A DNA stretch of 64,000 nt from Clostridiales bacterium (GCA_004557245.1 SFEL01000005.1:1-64000), one strand, 5' to 3'. Positions 1 to 8,217 are shown, numbered from the stretch's first letter. Notes: generated by a model not told the origin, from the letters alone. A program made the numbers and translations.

Positions 1-13
1 CTGCGGCGGGCCT

Positions 14-170
14 CCGGGCGGCAAAACCCGCAAAGTACGAAAACCTCTGGGTTTTCATCCGTTCTGACGCACACCCCCCAGGGGGCCTTCTCTTGCCCCT
101 GCGGGGCAATTCACCTTGTGTCGTCAGAGCCGGATTAAACATAAGGGGCTGCGGCCCCTTATCAACCCCC
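14..170 (-). repeat. Dispersed structured repeat, copy 1 (expanded form)
   Basis: This segment matches 27871-27980 almost base for base at both ends. Read on the minus strand it folds as a series of hairpins: a 9-bp stem ATAAGGGGC/GCCCCTTAT with a CGCA loop, a compound stem ATCCG..TCTGACG/CGTCAGA..CGGAT, a 6-bp stem AAAACC/GGTTTT, and a short GCGG/CCGC stem. Unlike the second copy, the tip of the TCTGACG stem carries about 47 extra bases that hold their own 7-bp hairpin (TTGCCCC/GGGGCAA). It lies 3' of der, so it may act as a 3'-end or terminator-like element; that role is inference. Confidence 0.8.
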
Positions 171-205
171 GGGGTTTTTCGACAGACTGGGTTTTTATTT
201 TAAGC

Positions 206-1546
206 TTATGCTTTGTCGTTCAGTTTGTCGTTCTTTCCGCGCTGGCGTACTTTAATTCTTATGGGCGTTGCATCCAGCGAGAAGGACTTTCTTATGTAAT
301 TTTCAAGATAACGCTGGTATGAGAAATGCATTATCTTGGGGTCGTTCACCACTATGGCAAATGTAGGCGGGTTGGTGGCAAACTGCACAGCGTAGTATAT
401 CTTCAATTGCCTGCCCTTATCGGAGGGGGGGGCGGTTACCGTTACAGCTTCGGATATAACGTCGTTCAGTGTGCCTGTGGATATGCGCATACTGTTCTGG
501 GCGTAGGCATATTTTGCCGTTTCCAGCACCTTGTTCACCCTCTGACCGGTCTTTGCGGAGATAAACAGCATGGGAACATAGCTCATGAAGGCCAGATCTG
601 TTGTAAGTTCCTTCTTGAACTTGTTCATGGTGTTGGTGTCCTTCTCGATGACGTCCCACTTGTTGACTATAACCACGGAAGCTTTGCCTTCTTCGTGTAC
701 ATAGCCAGCTATGCGCACGTCCTGCTCGCTAAGTCCCTCTGCGGCATCTATGACTATAAGCACAACGTCCGCCCGTCGTATGGCGCCAAGGGAACGTATG
801 ACGCTGTAGCGCTCAACCGTTTCGTCCTCAATGGCACGCTTGCGCCGGATGCCTGCGGTGTCCACCAGCACAAAGTCATCGCCGTTCCATGTGAATGGGG
901 TATCTATGGCGTCGCGGGTGGTGCCGGATATGCTGCTCACTATTGTGCGCTCATAACCCAGCAGCGCGTTTACCAGGCTGGATTTGCCCACGTTTGGTTT
1001 GCCCACTATGGCGATATTTATGGCCTCGTGCTCCAGCTCCTTCTCGCACTTGGGGAAATACGATATCACCTCGTCCAGCAGATCGCCTATGCCCAGGCCC
1101 TGCTCGGCGGATATCGTTATGGGATTGCCTATGCCCAAAGCATAAAAGTCGTATGCTGAGTCCTCATACTTCGGGTGATCCACTTTATTTACTGCCAGCA
1201 CTATGGGCTTCTTGGAGCGGCGCAGTAAATCCGCCACGTCCTCATCGGCGGCGGTTATCCCCTCACGGCCGTCTACCATGAATATGATGACGTCGGCTGT
1301 CTCTATGGCAAGCTCGGCCTGGCGGCGCATCTGGGTGCTTATTATATCGTCCTTCATGGGCTCGATACCGCCTGTGTCCACCAATGCGAAATGGTGATCC
1401 AGCCATTCCGCGTCGCCGTAGATTCGGTCGCGGGTGACGCCCGGCGTATCCTCTACTATGGCGATGCGCTTGCCGACTACCTTATTGAAGAAGGTGGATT
1501 TTCCAACGTTCGGGCGGCCTACTACCGCCACAAGTGGCTTTGACAT
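206..1546 (-). CDS. der: Ribosome biogenesis GTPase Der (EngA)
   Basis: Essential double-GTPase that assists maturation of the 50S ribosomal subunit. The 446-residue protein has two tandem G domains: the first P-loop GRPNVGKST lies at residues 10-18, and a second, GKPNVGKSS, begins near residue 183, each followed by DTxG and NKxD motifs (NKVD, NKWD). The C-terminal third is the KH-like domain, as usual for this family. An in-frame ATG exists 51 bases upstream, but ATG at 1546 is chosen because AGAGAGG lies about 9 bases before it and the protein then begins MSKPLVAVVG as in homologues. The gene is divergent from the YitT-family gene, and a structured repeat follows its stop codon. Confidence 0.97.
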   Translation of the reverse strand: MSKPLVAVVGRPNVGKSTFFNKVVGKRIAIVEDTPGVTRDRIYGDAEWLDHHFALVDTGGIEPMKDDIISTQMRRQAELAIETADVIIFMVDGREGITAADEDVADLLRRSKKPIVLAVNKVDHPKYEDSAYDFYALGIGNPITISAEQGLGIGDLLDEVISYFPKCEKELEHEAINIAIVGKPNVGKSSLVNALLGYERTIVSSISGTTRDAIDTPFTWNGDDFVLVDTAGIRRKRAIEDETVERYSVIRSLGAIRRADVVLIVIDAAEGLSEQDVRIAGYVHEEGKASVVIVNKWDVIEKDTNTMNKFKKELTTDLAFMSYVPMLFISAKTGQRVNKVLETAKYAYAQNSMRISTGTLNDVISEAVTVTAPPSDKGRQLKIYYAVQFATNPPTFAIVVNDPKIMHFSYQRYLENYIRKSFSLDATPIRIKVRQRGKNDKLNDKA

Positions 1547-1648
1547 ATTATATAACCTCTCTTGATTGCATTTGTAAGTAAGGCGGTGTACTTCCACAAA
1601 CTACACCAATTTTAATTGTAAAGCATTTTTATCTAAATGTCCACGGTC

Positions 1649-1677
1649 TTGTTTCTCAGCCGCTTTTCGGGTATAAT
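1649..1677 (+). promoter_or_regulatory. Candidate promoter of the YitT-family gene
   Basis: A TATAAT box at 1672-1677 is preceded by a 17-base spacer and TTGTTT at 1649-1654. The -35 is poor (first three bases match), the -10 is perfect. It lies about 50 bases upstream of the start at 1730. Confidence 0.5.
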
Positions 1678-1729
1678 ATAGGCAAATCTTCACAAACAGA
1701 GAAAGGCGAATACGAACTAAAGAGATAAT

Positions 1730-2410
1730 ATGTCATTTAAAACCTTGCTTCAAGGCGCAAAGAGAGACCTTCGCGAGATATTTACTTTAAGGAGGCTTCT
1801 TTTTATTTTGTGCGGAACAGCCATATGCTCCTTCGGCATATACAATGTCCACGACCAATCCGGCATAACTGAAGGCGGCGCACTGGGACTCATACTGCTG
1901 TTGAACCACTGGTTTGGTCTGCCTTCATCTATAGCCACACCCATAATAGACATAATCTGCTACGCTCTCGCCTTCCGTGCGCTGGGCAGGCATTTTCTTG
2001 AGATTTCGGCCTTCTCCACGCTGAGCATGGCCATGTTTTTCAGAATTTGGGAGAACTTCCCCCCTGTCCTTCCCAGCCTTGCAGATAAGCCCATTTTAGC
2101 GGCTCTCTTGGGCGCGCTGTTTATAGGCGTAGGAGTGGGCATAGTGGTCAAAAACGGCGGTTCCTGCGGCGGAGACGATGCCCTGGCGCTGTTCATTCAC
2201 AAGGTTTCCGGCTGGCGGTTATCTCGAGCCTACCTCATAAGCGATCTTACCGTACTGGCACTATCCCTCACCTACATACCCTTTAAAAAGATATTCTTCT
2301 CCCTCATCACAGTAACTCTGTCATCGTATATACTGGAGTTTATGCAAGGGAAGGAAAAAGCAAACAACGCGAAAGAAACACCTGAAGCAGGCGCCGATGA
2401 CGGGGTATAG
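1730..2410 (+). CDS. YitT-family membrane protein
   Basis: A 226-residue polytopic membrane protein of the YitT/YczE type. Hydrophobic segments fall near residues 22-38, 48-75, 82-100, 120-142 and 165-195. The glycine-rich signatures GITEGGALG (about residue 44) and NGGSCGGDDALAL (about 143) are typical of this family. It lacks the C-terminal DUF2179 domain found in longer YitT proteins and ends in a short charged tail. Transport function is often suggested for the family, but no substrate can be inferred here. It is monocistronic and divergent from der. Confidence 0.8.
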   Translation: MSFKTLLQGAKRDLREIFTLRRLLFILCGTAICSFGIYNVHDQSGITEGGALGLILLLNHWFGLPSSIATPIIDIICYALAFRALGRHFLEISAFSTLSMAMFFRIWENFPPVLPSLADKPILAALLGALFIGVGVGIVVKNGGSCGGDDALALFIHKVSGWRLSRAYLISDLTVLALSLTYIPFKKIFFSLITVTLSSYILEFMQGKEKANNAKETPEAGADDGV

Positions 2411-2567
2411 CGGTCTTCTATCCGTATAAAAAACCGCCGCAAATAAAAACAGCCCCTCTTATCGCAGGACAGATGTACAACGTACCCCCGCCTTAAAAGA
2501 TCAACAGCCCTGCATCGGTTTACTAATATAAGGTCGGTGACTCCGTAAAACTTGATGAATAAAAAGA

Positions 2568-2585
2568 TGAAGCATCATCGCTTCA
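2568..2585 (-). terminator. Terminator of the MFS gene, overlapping its stop codon
   Basis: On the minus strand TGAAGC-GATGAT-GCTTCA forms a 6-bp hairpin followed by TCTTTTTATT. The first bases of the stem are the TGA stop codon of the transporter gene. Confidence 0.65.
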
Positions 2586-3806
2586 GTTTTTTATGTGGTA
2601 ACTCAAGCGCATTTCTTTGTTCGTACCAACGAATATAGAAAGTGCAATCAGAGCGATACCTGAACCAATCATAATCCATTTTAACGAAATTTCATCTGCC
2701 ATCGGTCCAAATATAGCCATCCCTACAGGCAAAAAACCAGAGTACATGGCGCCAAGTAGACCGAATACCCGTCCCTGCATAGACATTTCTGCCTTTTCTT
2801 GAATTAATGTGGTCGTCGCTGTTTGAACCATAGTGATGGCAACACCATAAATAATCATCAGTGTAAGGTATAGGGCAAATTGCTTCGACAATCCCATGCC
2901 GATTGCTAATGAACCAAAAGCTATCAGCCCTACAGACATGGTTGTTACACGGCTCTTAAATCCTCCCCATATACTCATAAGTATTCCGCCAGCGACCATT
3001 CCGATAAATCCGGCTAATTCTACTGCTGTCAAATACCAATAAGTTTCCCCATAAACACGGCTCACAAACAGCTGAGAAAGAAAACCTGCCGGCACACACA
3101 GAAAAATGAAAAGTCCATATACTGTCAACACTTTCCCGATAAGCTTATCTGAAAGCGTATATTTAATACCTATTTTCATATCTATAAATACAGAGGTTTC
3201 TTTGTTTTGAATTGCCTGCTTTGGGATGATCACAGCCGAAAGTAATCCTATACCTACAATTGCAGTTGCAGTATCAATTATAAGTGTAGAACTTAGAGTG
3301 TTTATGGTCAGCAATACACCAGCTGCTGCAGGAGCTGCAAATTGAACAACAGATTGCATCGTTGCATTTATTCCGTTAAAACGCATAATCTGGTCCTCCG
3401 GCACAAGCTGTGGAATTACTGCATTAACTGCCGGTGTTTGAATGCCTGCCCCGAAAGAACGTATTACTGACATAACAAGCAGACCACCAAGGACGACGGT
3501 TTTATCCGTGATATGCGGAATTGCCAATACCATCAGAAATGTTACAAGAGCAATAAGGGAATCGGCTCCGATAATAAGTTTTTTTCGGCTGTGACGATCC
3601 GCCCATACTCCTGCAACAAAAGAAATCAAAAACTGCGGCAGATAAGAACATACGGTAAATGCTGCAACCCACACTCCCGATGATGTTTGAATTGTCACAT
3701 ACCATACAATCGCCATTTGGACCAGGGTAGAACCAAATAATGTAATACACTGACTAATCAGAAACAGCATTGCTTGACTTTTCCAGTTTGTTTGTTTTTC
3801 GTCCAT
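2583..3806 (-). CDS. MFS efflux transporter (MefA-like, MFS_3)
   Basis: A 407-residue major facilitator with about 12 hydrophobic segments. The loop after the second helix reads ADRHSRKKLIIGAD, the equivalent of DRHDRKK in MefA-type macrolide exporters, and RSFGAGIQTPAVNAVIPQLV matches the corresponding MefA region. The likely role is proton-driven export of a drug or other small hydrophobic compound; the substrate is unknown. The start at 3806 has GGAGAT 8 bases upstream. The gene lies directly downstream of a MerR regulator, with a hairpin between them, which suggests ligand-induced export. Base composition is AT-richer than the flanks, in keeping with acquisition. Resistance to a particular antibiotic cannot be claimed. 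Confidence 0.85.
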   Translation of the reverse strand: MDEKQTNWKSQAMLFLISQCITLFGSTLVQMAIVWYVTIQTSSGVWVAAFTVCSYLPQFLISFVAGVWADRHSRKKLIIGADSLIALVTFLMVLAIPHITDKTVVLGGLLVMSVIRSFGAGIQTPAVNAVIPQLVPEDQIMRFNGINATMQSVVQFAAPAAAGVLLTINTLSSTLIIDTATAIVGIGLLSAVIIPKQAIQNKETSVFIDMKIGIKYTLSDKLIGKVLTVYGLFIFLCVPAGFLSQLFVSRVYGETYWYLTAVELAGFIGMVAGGILMSIWGGFKSRVTTMSVGLIAFGSLAIGMGLSKQFALYLTLMIIYGVAITMVQTATTTLIQEKAEMSMQGRVFGLLGAMYSGFLPVGMAIFGPMADEISLKWIMIGSGIALIALSIFVGTNKEMRLSYHIKN

Positions 3807-3843
3807 GATTTTTATCTCCTTTCATTTTTGCCCCAAAAGCATA

Positions 3844-3865
3844 CCACCAATGAAAACATTGGTGG
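3844..3865 (-). promoter_or_regulatory. Hairpin between the MerR gene and the MFS gene
   Basis: CCACCAATG/CATTGGTGG forms a perfect 9-bp stem with an AAAA loop in the 71-base gap between the regulator's stop and the transporter's start. The tract after it on the minus strand is not a clean U run, so it is more likely an mRNA-stabilising or partly attenuating hairpin than a full terminator. Confidence 0.5.
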
Positions 3866-3877
3866 CAAAGTGGAGGG

Positions 3878-4621
3878 TTATAAAAATCTGACTTTCATAT
3901 CTTGCAGCATGGATAATATTTTGTATGCGTTTTCCTCCGCTGCGGATAAAGAAACGATAAGCCTGTCACAGACAGAAATAATAGCTGAGTCCTGTTTTGG
4001 AGTATTTAGGATTACCTCAATATCTGTATCCGGATTTTCAGAAAGTTGTCTGAGCATATGCAAAATTGCCTCTAAAGAATAGTTTGCACATCTCAAAGAA
4101 CGAATAATTATAAGACGCTGTATATCAGCATCTGTATAGACACGATATCCATTCTGTTTTCTTTTGACAGTAAGCAGACCATTCATCTCCCAATTTCTTA
4201 AAGAGTCCATTGAGATACCTAAGTATTCCGATGCTTCTTTTCTCGTGAAAAAATGAGAGCTTTCCGGTACGCCTCCGGAAAGTATCTGCTTTACAATCAT
4301 GATTGCTTTTTCAGCATTGGAACGTTCTTGTTTAATCTGTTGCAGATAATCTTCCGTAAGTGAAAGAGCAGTATTGAAATCACCAGTAGCCGATGCTTTT
4401 ACCATTTGCAAGATTTTCTTCCTTAAACCATTCTGTAAGACTTCAACTTGAAGAGCAAGTCGGGCGAGTTTGAATTGTTGGATATGAAAATCTGTAAATA
4501 CCCTGTATCCGTTAGACTTTCGTTCCGGTTTTGGGATTAGTTCCAGTTCCTCATATAGTCGGACGGTATTGGGATGGATTCCTATTATATTTGCGACCTC
4601 TGCGGTTCGATATGTATTCAT
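3878..4621 (-). CDS. MerR-family regulator with two HTH domains
   Basis: A 247-residue protein with two separate MerR-type winged helix-turn-helix domains. The first occupies about residues 1-70 (TAEVANIIGIHPNTVRLYEE, then NGYRVFTDFHI), the second about residues 125-195 (RKEASEYLGISMDSLRNWE, then NGYRVYTDADI). Usual MerR proteins carry one such domain plus a dimerisation helix and an effector domain; here the second HTH takes the place of a recognisable ligand domain. It probably controls the adjacent efflux gene and itself. The sequence AGTGGAGGGTT occurs on the plus strand both just upstream of this gene and at its 3' end, a candidate operator. Confidence 0.85.
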   Translation of the reverse strand: MNTYRTAEVANIIGIHPNTVRLYEELELIPKPERKSNGYRVFTDFHIQQFKLARLALQVEVLQNGLRKKILQMVKASATGDFNTALSLTEDYLQQIKQERSNAEKAIMIVKQILSGGVPESSHFFTRKEASEYLGISMDSLRNWEMNGLLTVKRKQNGYRVYTDADIQRLIIIRSLRCANYSLEAILHMLRQLSENPDTDIEVILNTPKQDSAIISVCDRLIVSLSAAEENAYKILSMLQDMKVRFL

Positions 4622-4678
4622 ATGTCAATCATCTCCGTTCCCAAAATCATGATACCATAACGCAAAAGTATGGTGTTA

Positions 4679-4692
4679 TAGTGGAGGGTTTA
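4679..4692. promoter_or_regulatory. Candidate MerR operator (AGTGGAGGGTT motif)
   Basis: The 11-base sequence AGTGGAGGGTT here recurs at about 3870-3880. On the minus strand it lies between TTGATA and TATAAC, a plausible promoter for the regulator, as expected for a MerR-type operator placed between -35 and -10. The opposite half-site of a dyad is not evident. Confidence 0.35.
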
Positions 4693-4838
4693 TTCTATCA
4701 AAGAATAGGATTACGCTCAACAAGAATACATTAATTATTTCGTCCGATTCGCTGCAGCTCCTTTTCTTGCTCTGAAGCTAACCAAAAGGGCAGAAGTGCC
4801 GAAAAGCCTTGTGCTACGGATGTTTTGGCAAAAAGAAA

Positions 4839-4883
4839 AAGCACGATGGTTTCAATACCAATGGCATCAAAACTATCGTGCTT
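4839..4883 (-). terminator. Terminator of the tRNA-Thr/tRNA-Pro transcript
   Basis: Three bases after the encoded CCA of tRNA-Pro, AAGCACGAT pairs with ATCGTGCTT, then GTTT with AAAC, and the inner bases continue to pair through G-U wobbles to a 3-base loop. On the minus strand the hairpin is followed by TTTTTCTTTTT. Confidence 0.8.
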
Positions 4884-4886
4884 ATT

Positions 4887-4963
4887 TGGTCGGGGCGACG
4901 TGATTTGAACACGCGACCTTTTGGTCCCGAACCAAACGCGCTACCAAGCTGCGCTACGCCCCG
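4887..4963 (-). tRNA. tRNA-Pro (anticodon CGG)
   Basis: The minus strand gives a full cloverleaf: acceptor CGGGGCG/CGCCCCG with discriminator A, D arm containing AGCTTGGTAGCGC, anticodon stem TTTGG/CCAAA enclosing TTCGGGA (anticodon CGG, reading CCG), and T arm GTTCAAATC. The 3' CCA is encoded. Length is 77 bases. It lies one base after tRNA-Thr, so both come from one transcript. Confidence 0.95.
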
Positions 4964-4964
4964 A

Positions 4965-5040
4965 TGGAGCCAACGAGGGGATTCGAACCCCTGACCTGCT
5001 GATTACGAATCAGCTGCTCTACCGACTGAGCCACGTTGGC
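4965..5040 (-). tRNA. tRNA-Thr (anticodon CGT)
   Basis: The minus strand gives a full cloverleaf: acceptor GCCAACG/CGTTGGC with discriminator T, D arm GCTCAGTCGGTAGAGC, anticodon stem GCTGA/TCAGC around TTCGTAA (anticodon CGT, reading ACG), and T arm GGTTCGAATCC. CCA is encoded. Length is 76 bases. Confidence 0.95.
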
Positions 5041-5067
5041 ATTGCCGGTGAACCGGCTCGGTTAATA

Positions 5068-5096
5068 ATTATAGCACAGTTGCCTTTTTATGTCTA
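5068..5096 (-). promoter_or_regulatory. Promoter of the tRNA pair
   Basis: On the minus strand TAGACA (5096-5091) is followed by a 17-base spacer and TATAAT (5073-5068), the latter preceded by TGC (extended -10). It lies 28 bases before tRNA-Thr, between the rng stop and the tRNAs. Confidence 0.85.
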
Positions 5097-5106
5097 CTGA
5101 CAAAAA

Positions 5107-6630
5107 TCAATAAAGTTTAGCCAGCGACTTTATACTTTTGAGCTCATCGCTGGAGGTAATCGGCGTCAGATGAAATTCCTGTATGTGCAGAGTGCTGTCC
5201 TGCTGTATCCATATGGAGCGGCCCTGCTCGCGGGGCAGGATAGGCGCGCTCTCAGTAGTGTTTTCGTATATCATCTTTGCTATGTCAGGGTGTACCTGGA
5301 GCAGATAACCCGTACAGCTTTCGGTAGCAAAACTGCGCATTATCTTCTTTCGCACCTTGAGAAGCATCGTCTCAGCAGATATCACCCTGCCGCTCCCGTT
5401 GCAGTAAGGGCATGTGGTCTGCAATACGTTGCTTATACACTTTCTGGACTTCTTGCGGGTCATTTCCACAAGACCAAGCTGTGTTATGCCGAGTACGTTG
5501 GACTTTGTGCGGTCCTTGCGCAGCTCCTCCTTGAGGGTTTCTATTACTTTCTCCTTATCCCCCAACTCGTCCATATCTATGAAGTCGATTATTATTATGC
5601 CGCTTATATCGCGCAGGCGGAGCTGTCGGGCTATCTCCTTGGCGGCTTCGCAATTGGTTGCGGTAATGGTTTCCTGAAGGTTGTCCGTCCCAACGTATTT
5701 GCCGGTATTGACGTCAATGGTGGTCAGCGCTTCGGTCTGATCGATTATTATATACGCGCCGTTTTTTATCCATACCTTGCGGCAGAGAGCCTTGTCTATG
5801 GCTCCTTCAAGGCCAAGGGTATCGAACCTGTCGGGAAGCTCCTCCTGCAATACCACCCGATCCTTGAGGGCAGGAGAGATTATGCCTGCGACTACCTGCA
5901 CCTTTTCATAAAACTCGCGGTCGTTTATGGTGAGCCTGTCTATATCAGGGGTAAAAAGATCCCTTATGGTACGGAATACCAACGGTTCCTCCCCATGTAT
6001 GAGCCGGGGAGCGGTGAGCATCTGGCTTTTTTTCTGTATGCGATCCCAAAGACGGGTAAGAAACTTCATATCCGCCTCGAACTCCTCAATGCTCTTGTCC
6101 AGCGCGGCTGTGCGTACTATCACTCCCATGTTATCTGGTTTTACTTTGGATATAGTCTCCTTCAGTCGGGCACGCTCCCGCTCGTCCTCTATCCTTCTGG
6201 ATACGCCTATGTAGTTCACCATCGGCATGAGAACCAGCGTCCGTCCAGGCAAGGTTATGTGGGTAGTGACTCTTACGCCCTTTGTGCCTACAGGCTCTTT
6301 CAGCACCTGCACCAGTATTTCCTGGCCCGGCTTGACTATATCCTTTATATTTGGCACTTCCTGATGCAGCTCGGGAGCTTCGCCGAACTGGAAGTCGCTG
6401 CTGTCCGGCAATACATCCCCAGCGTATAGAAACGCATTGCGTTCAAGTCCGACGTCCACAAATGCCGCCTGCATGCCGGGCAGTACGTTCTGTACCCTGC
6501 CCTTATATATGTTTCCTACCAACCGCTCCTTGCCCCTCTGCTCGATATATATCTCGCTGGGCGAACCGTTGTCCATAAGGACTACTCTCGTCTGGTACGG
6601 GTTTATGTCTACTACTATCTCCTTGCCCAT
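5107..6630 (-). CDS. rng: Ribonuclease G/E family endoribonuclease
   Basis: A 507-residue protein close to the usual RNase G length. An S1-type RNA-binding domain comes first (NIYKGRVQNVLPGMQAAFVD, about residues 40-59), followed by the catalytic core with TTIDVNTGKYVG (about 300) and FIDMDE (about 350) supplying the metal-binding aspartates, and the zinc-link CPYCNGSGR near residue 410. It cleaves single-stranded AU-rich RNA in rRNA maturation and mRNA decay. It follows the rodA-spoIVFA-spoIVFB genes on the minus strand, an order seen in many clostridia. There rplU usually comes next; here two tRNAs and the MerR/MFS segment follow instead. Confidence 0.93.
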   Translation of the reverse strand: MGKEIVVDINPYQTRVVLMDNGSPSEIYIEQRGKERLVGNIYKGRVQNVLPGMQAAFVDVGLERNAFLYAGDVLPDSSDFQFGEAPELHQEVPNIKDIVKPGQEILVQVLKEPVGTKGVRVTTHITLPGRTLVLMPMVNYIGVSRRIEDERERARLKETISKVKPDNMGVIVRTAALDKSIEEFEADMKFLTRLWDRIQKKSQMLTAPRLIHGEEPLVFRTIRDLFTPDIDRLTINDREFYEKVQVVAGIISPALKDRVVLQEELPDRFDTLGLEGAIDKALCRKVWIKNGAYIIIDQTEALTTIDVNTGKYVGTDNLQETITATNCEAAKEIARQLRLRDISGIIIIDFIDMDELGDKEKVIETLKEELRKDRTKSNVLGITQLGLVEMTRKKSRKCISNVLQTTCPYCNGSGRVISAETMLLKVRKKIMRSFATESCTGYLLQVHPDIAKMIYENTTESAPILPREQGRSIWIQQDSTLHIQEFHLTPITSSDELKSIKSLAKLY

Positions 6631-6712
6631 TATTTCAGGACCTCCAAAAACTTACGTTGACAAAATACAATAAAGAATTAATATTTTCCATGTTAATATA
6701 ATACCATTTCTG

Positions 6713-7528
6713 TCACACACGGTCAATGAAGGGGAGCACTTCCCTGATTTTTTTATCGCAGCCGTACATGGCCGCAAGTTCGTTCAAACAGCCGCTGTCC
6801 AGCCTGCCCGTTTCGCGCATATCGCCGTCAAGGGCAGTAATGACGGTATACTTTCCTCCGCCTGAATAGGAGATCGCTTCCGACAGCGTAGCATTTTCGC
6901 TTAGCGCTATATGCCTGACCCGTATAGGCCTGCAAGAGGCCAGAGCTCCCGCTCTTCTAAGATAGTTCGAAGCTTTTTTTTCCTCCGTCCCTTTCAGCGA
7001 CAGCAACAAAAAAACGCCAAATACTGTAACCGTAGGATTTTCGGCCATACAGCCGAGAAATATAAGGACTATGGATAATGCGATATTCAGTACGGTATTG
7101 GCCCAGTACGGAAGTCTTATATCCACTATTTCCAGCGCTGCACCAAGCGCCCTGCCGCCGTCCAGAGGGTATACCGGCAGCATATTCACCAGGGCGATGT
7201 ACATGTTTGCATCAGATAGTTCATTTAGGCTTTCAAGTCCCGTTACCTCTGTGCCCATATATGCGATAAGGCTGAATACAGGTCCCGCAAGAGCTATCAG
7301 GAATTCGTCCGAATGGCTGACAATGCCGACTATCTCTGCGCGGCAGCCGTATGGCATAAGTTCTATGGAGCATACTTCGTACCCCAGCATATTTGCCATA
7401 ACGCAATGGGCGCACTCGTGCGAAAGTACTGCGAGCATGTATATAAGAAAAGTCGTTATATTGCCGCTTGCAATGCAAAGCAGACACAGCAGCGCAAAAA
7501 AGGGGCTGCTTTTTATCCTTGGAATCAT
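6713..7528 (-). CDS. spoIVFB: SpoIVFB-type site-2 (M50) intramembrane protease
   Basis: A 271-residue membrane metalloprotease. The zinc motif HECAH lies at residues 37-41 inside a hydrophobic segment, and the third ligand motif, VYPLDGGRAL, around residues 119-128, supplies the aspartate. Several other membrane segments surround these. The C-terminal region resembles the CBS-like domain of SpoIVFB. In Bacillus, SpoIVFB cleaves pro-sigma-K in the mother cell late in sporulation, held inactive by SpoIVFA. The assignment relies on the M50 signature plus the directly upstream, 4-base-overlapping partner gene. Without that context it would be called only a site-2 protease. Confidence 0.88.
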   Translation of the reverse strand: MIPRIKSSPFFALLCLLCIASGNITTFLIYMLAVLSHECAHCVMANMLGYEVCSIELMPYGCRAEIVGIVSHSDEFLIALAGPVFSLIAYMGTEVTGLESLNELSDANMYIALVNMLPVYPLDGGRALGAALEIVDIRLPYWANTVLNIALSIVLIFLGCMAENPTVTVFGVFLLLSLKGTEEKKASNYLRRAGALASCRPIRVRHIALSENATLSEAISYSGGGKYTVITALDGDMRETGRLDSGCLNELAAMYGCDKKIREVLPFIDRV

Positions 7529-8217
7529 GCGGGGATATTCGCGTCGACATCAAATAATTTCTCGGCTTCCATAGGCCGTCCGCCCTTGTATACGCGGATG
7601 CTCAGGCTGTCGCTGCCGCTACCAAGCGTATCACCCCGGCTCACCGGCTGTCCCTCCTCTACCCAAAGCTCGTTGAAGCCATCAACGCTTATCATTATGT
7701 CCCCATCTGTCCAAAGTTCCACCGCGCCTTTTCCGCTTGCATCGGTAGATACGTTTTTTATTTTGCCGTTGCCGGGCGACTGTACGGTCTTATCCGCCGT
7801 ATTGGATACTGTCAGCAGCATGCCGTCATCGCTGCTTTGATATGTGGCGCCGCTTATGTTGAGACTGAGCCGCGAGTCACGGGAAAATACCTGCATTATA
7901 CCGGGCAACTCTACAAAACGCAGCTTGCCGAGGTATTCGCCGCCTATATTCTCTGCCTTTTCAGTAAGGTTTGCGGCAGTCTGCGCGAGATCCTCCCCTT
8001 TGTAAACTGTTTTTGCCACCAGAGCCAGTCCGCATAGAAGCAGGCATATGCCCATTTTTACCAGCATAGAACCTCCTGCGCTATAATCCTCATACCTCTC
8101 CGCGGCCCTTCTGTACCGTCTCTCCGGGCGGCTAAAATACCGAATCGTATACTTGCGATTTCTTCTGCTGCCGTATTCGTATGATCTAAAATCCTTATGA
8201 TCGATTCTTTCAGCCAT
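7525..8217 (-). CDS. spoIVFA: SpoIVFA-type regulator with degenerate LytM domain
   Basis: A 230-residue protein with a basic N-terminal cytoplasmic region, one membrane segment at about residues 52-70 (VKMGICLLLCGLALVA), and a C-terminal domain with the outline of a LytM/M23 fold (GNGKI, VEEGQPVSRGDTLG, LSIRVYKGG). The HxxxD and HxH zinc ligands of active M23 peptidases are absent, as in SpoIVFA, which acts as an inhibitor and anchor of SpoIVFB rather than as an enzyme. It overlaps the SpoIVFB-type gene by 4 bases and has GGAGG before its start. A GCACAT/ATGTGC hairpin lies at 8238-8257 in its leader. Confidence 0.8.
   Translation of the reverse strand: MAERIDHKDFRSYEYGSRRNRKYTIRYFSRPERRYRRAAERYEDYSAGGSMLVKMGICLLLCGLALVAKTVYKGEDLAQTAANLTEKAENIGGEYLGKLRFVELPGIMQVFSRDSRLSLNISGATYQSSDDGMLLTVSNTADKTVQSPGNGKIKNVSTDASGKGAVELWTDGDIMISVDGFNELWVEEGQPVSRGDTLGSGSDSLSIRVYKGGRPMEAEKLFDVDANIPA

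Larger units (their letters stand above)
2411..4740. other. AT-richer segment carrying the MerR/MFS pair, probably acquired
   Basis: Sampled lines in this stretch are about 40% G+C against a little over 50% in der and rng. It holds two co-directional genes, a regulator and an efflux pump, and stops shortly before the tRNA-Pro/tRNA-Thr pair, a common kind of integration site. I see no integrase, transposase or duplicated tRNA end, so transfer is inferred from composition and gene content only. The 172 bases at 2411-2582 contain only the terminator of the efflux gene. Confidence 0.5.

Noticed and set aside
5170..6429. 419-codon open frame antisense to rng
   Set aside because: It lies entirely opposite a well-supported gene, has no ribosome binding site or recognisable domain, and reads as Tyr/His/Leu-rich shadow translation. 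The same holds for long antisense frames in der (326-1159), dnaE (42208-43194) and phoU (32525-33208).
6657..6685. Perfect TTGACA on the plus strand between rng and spoIVFB
   Set aside because: The hexamer 17 bases later (AATATT) is a poor -10, and the only gene ahead in that direction is on the opposite strand before 7528. Probably chance in an AT-rich gap.
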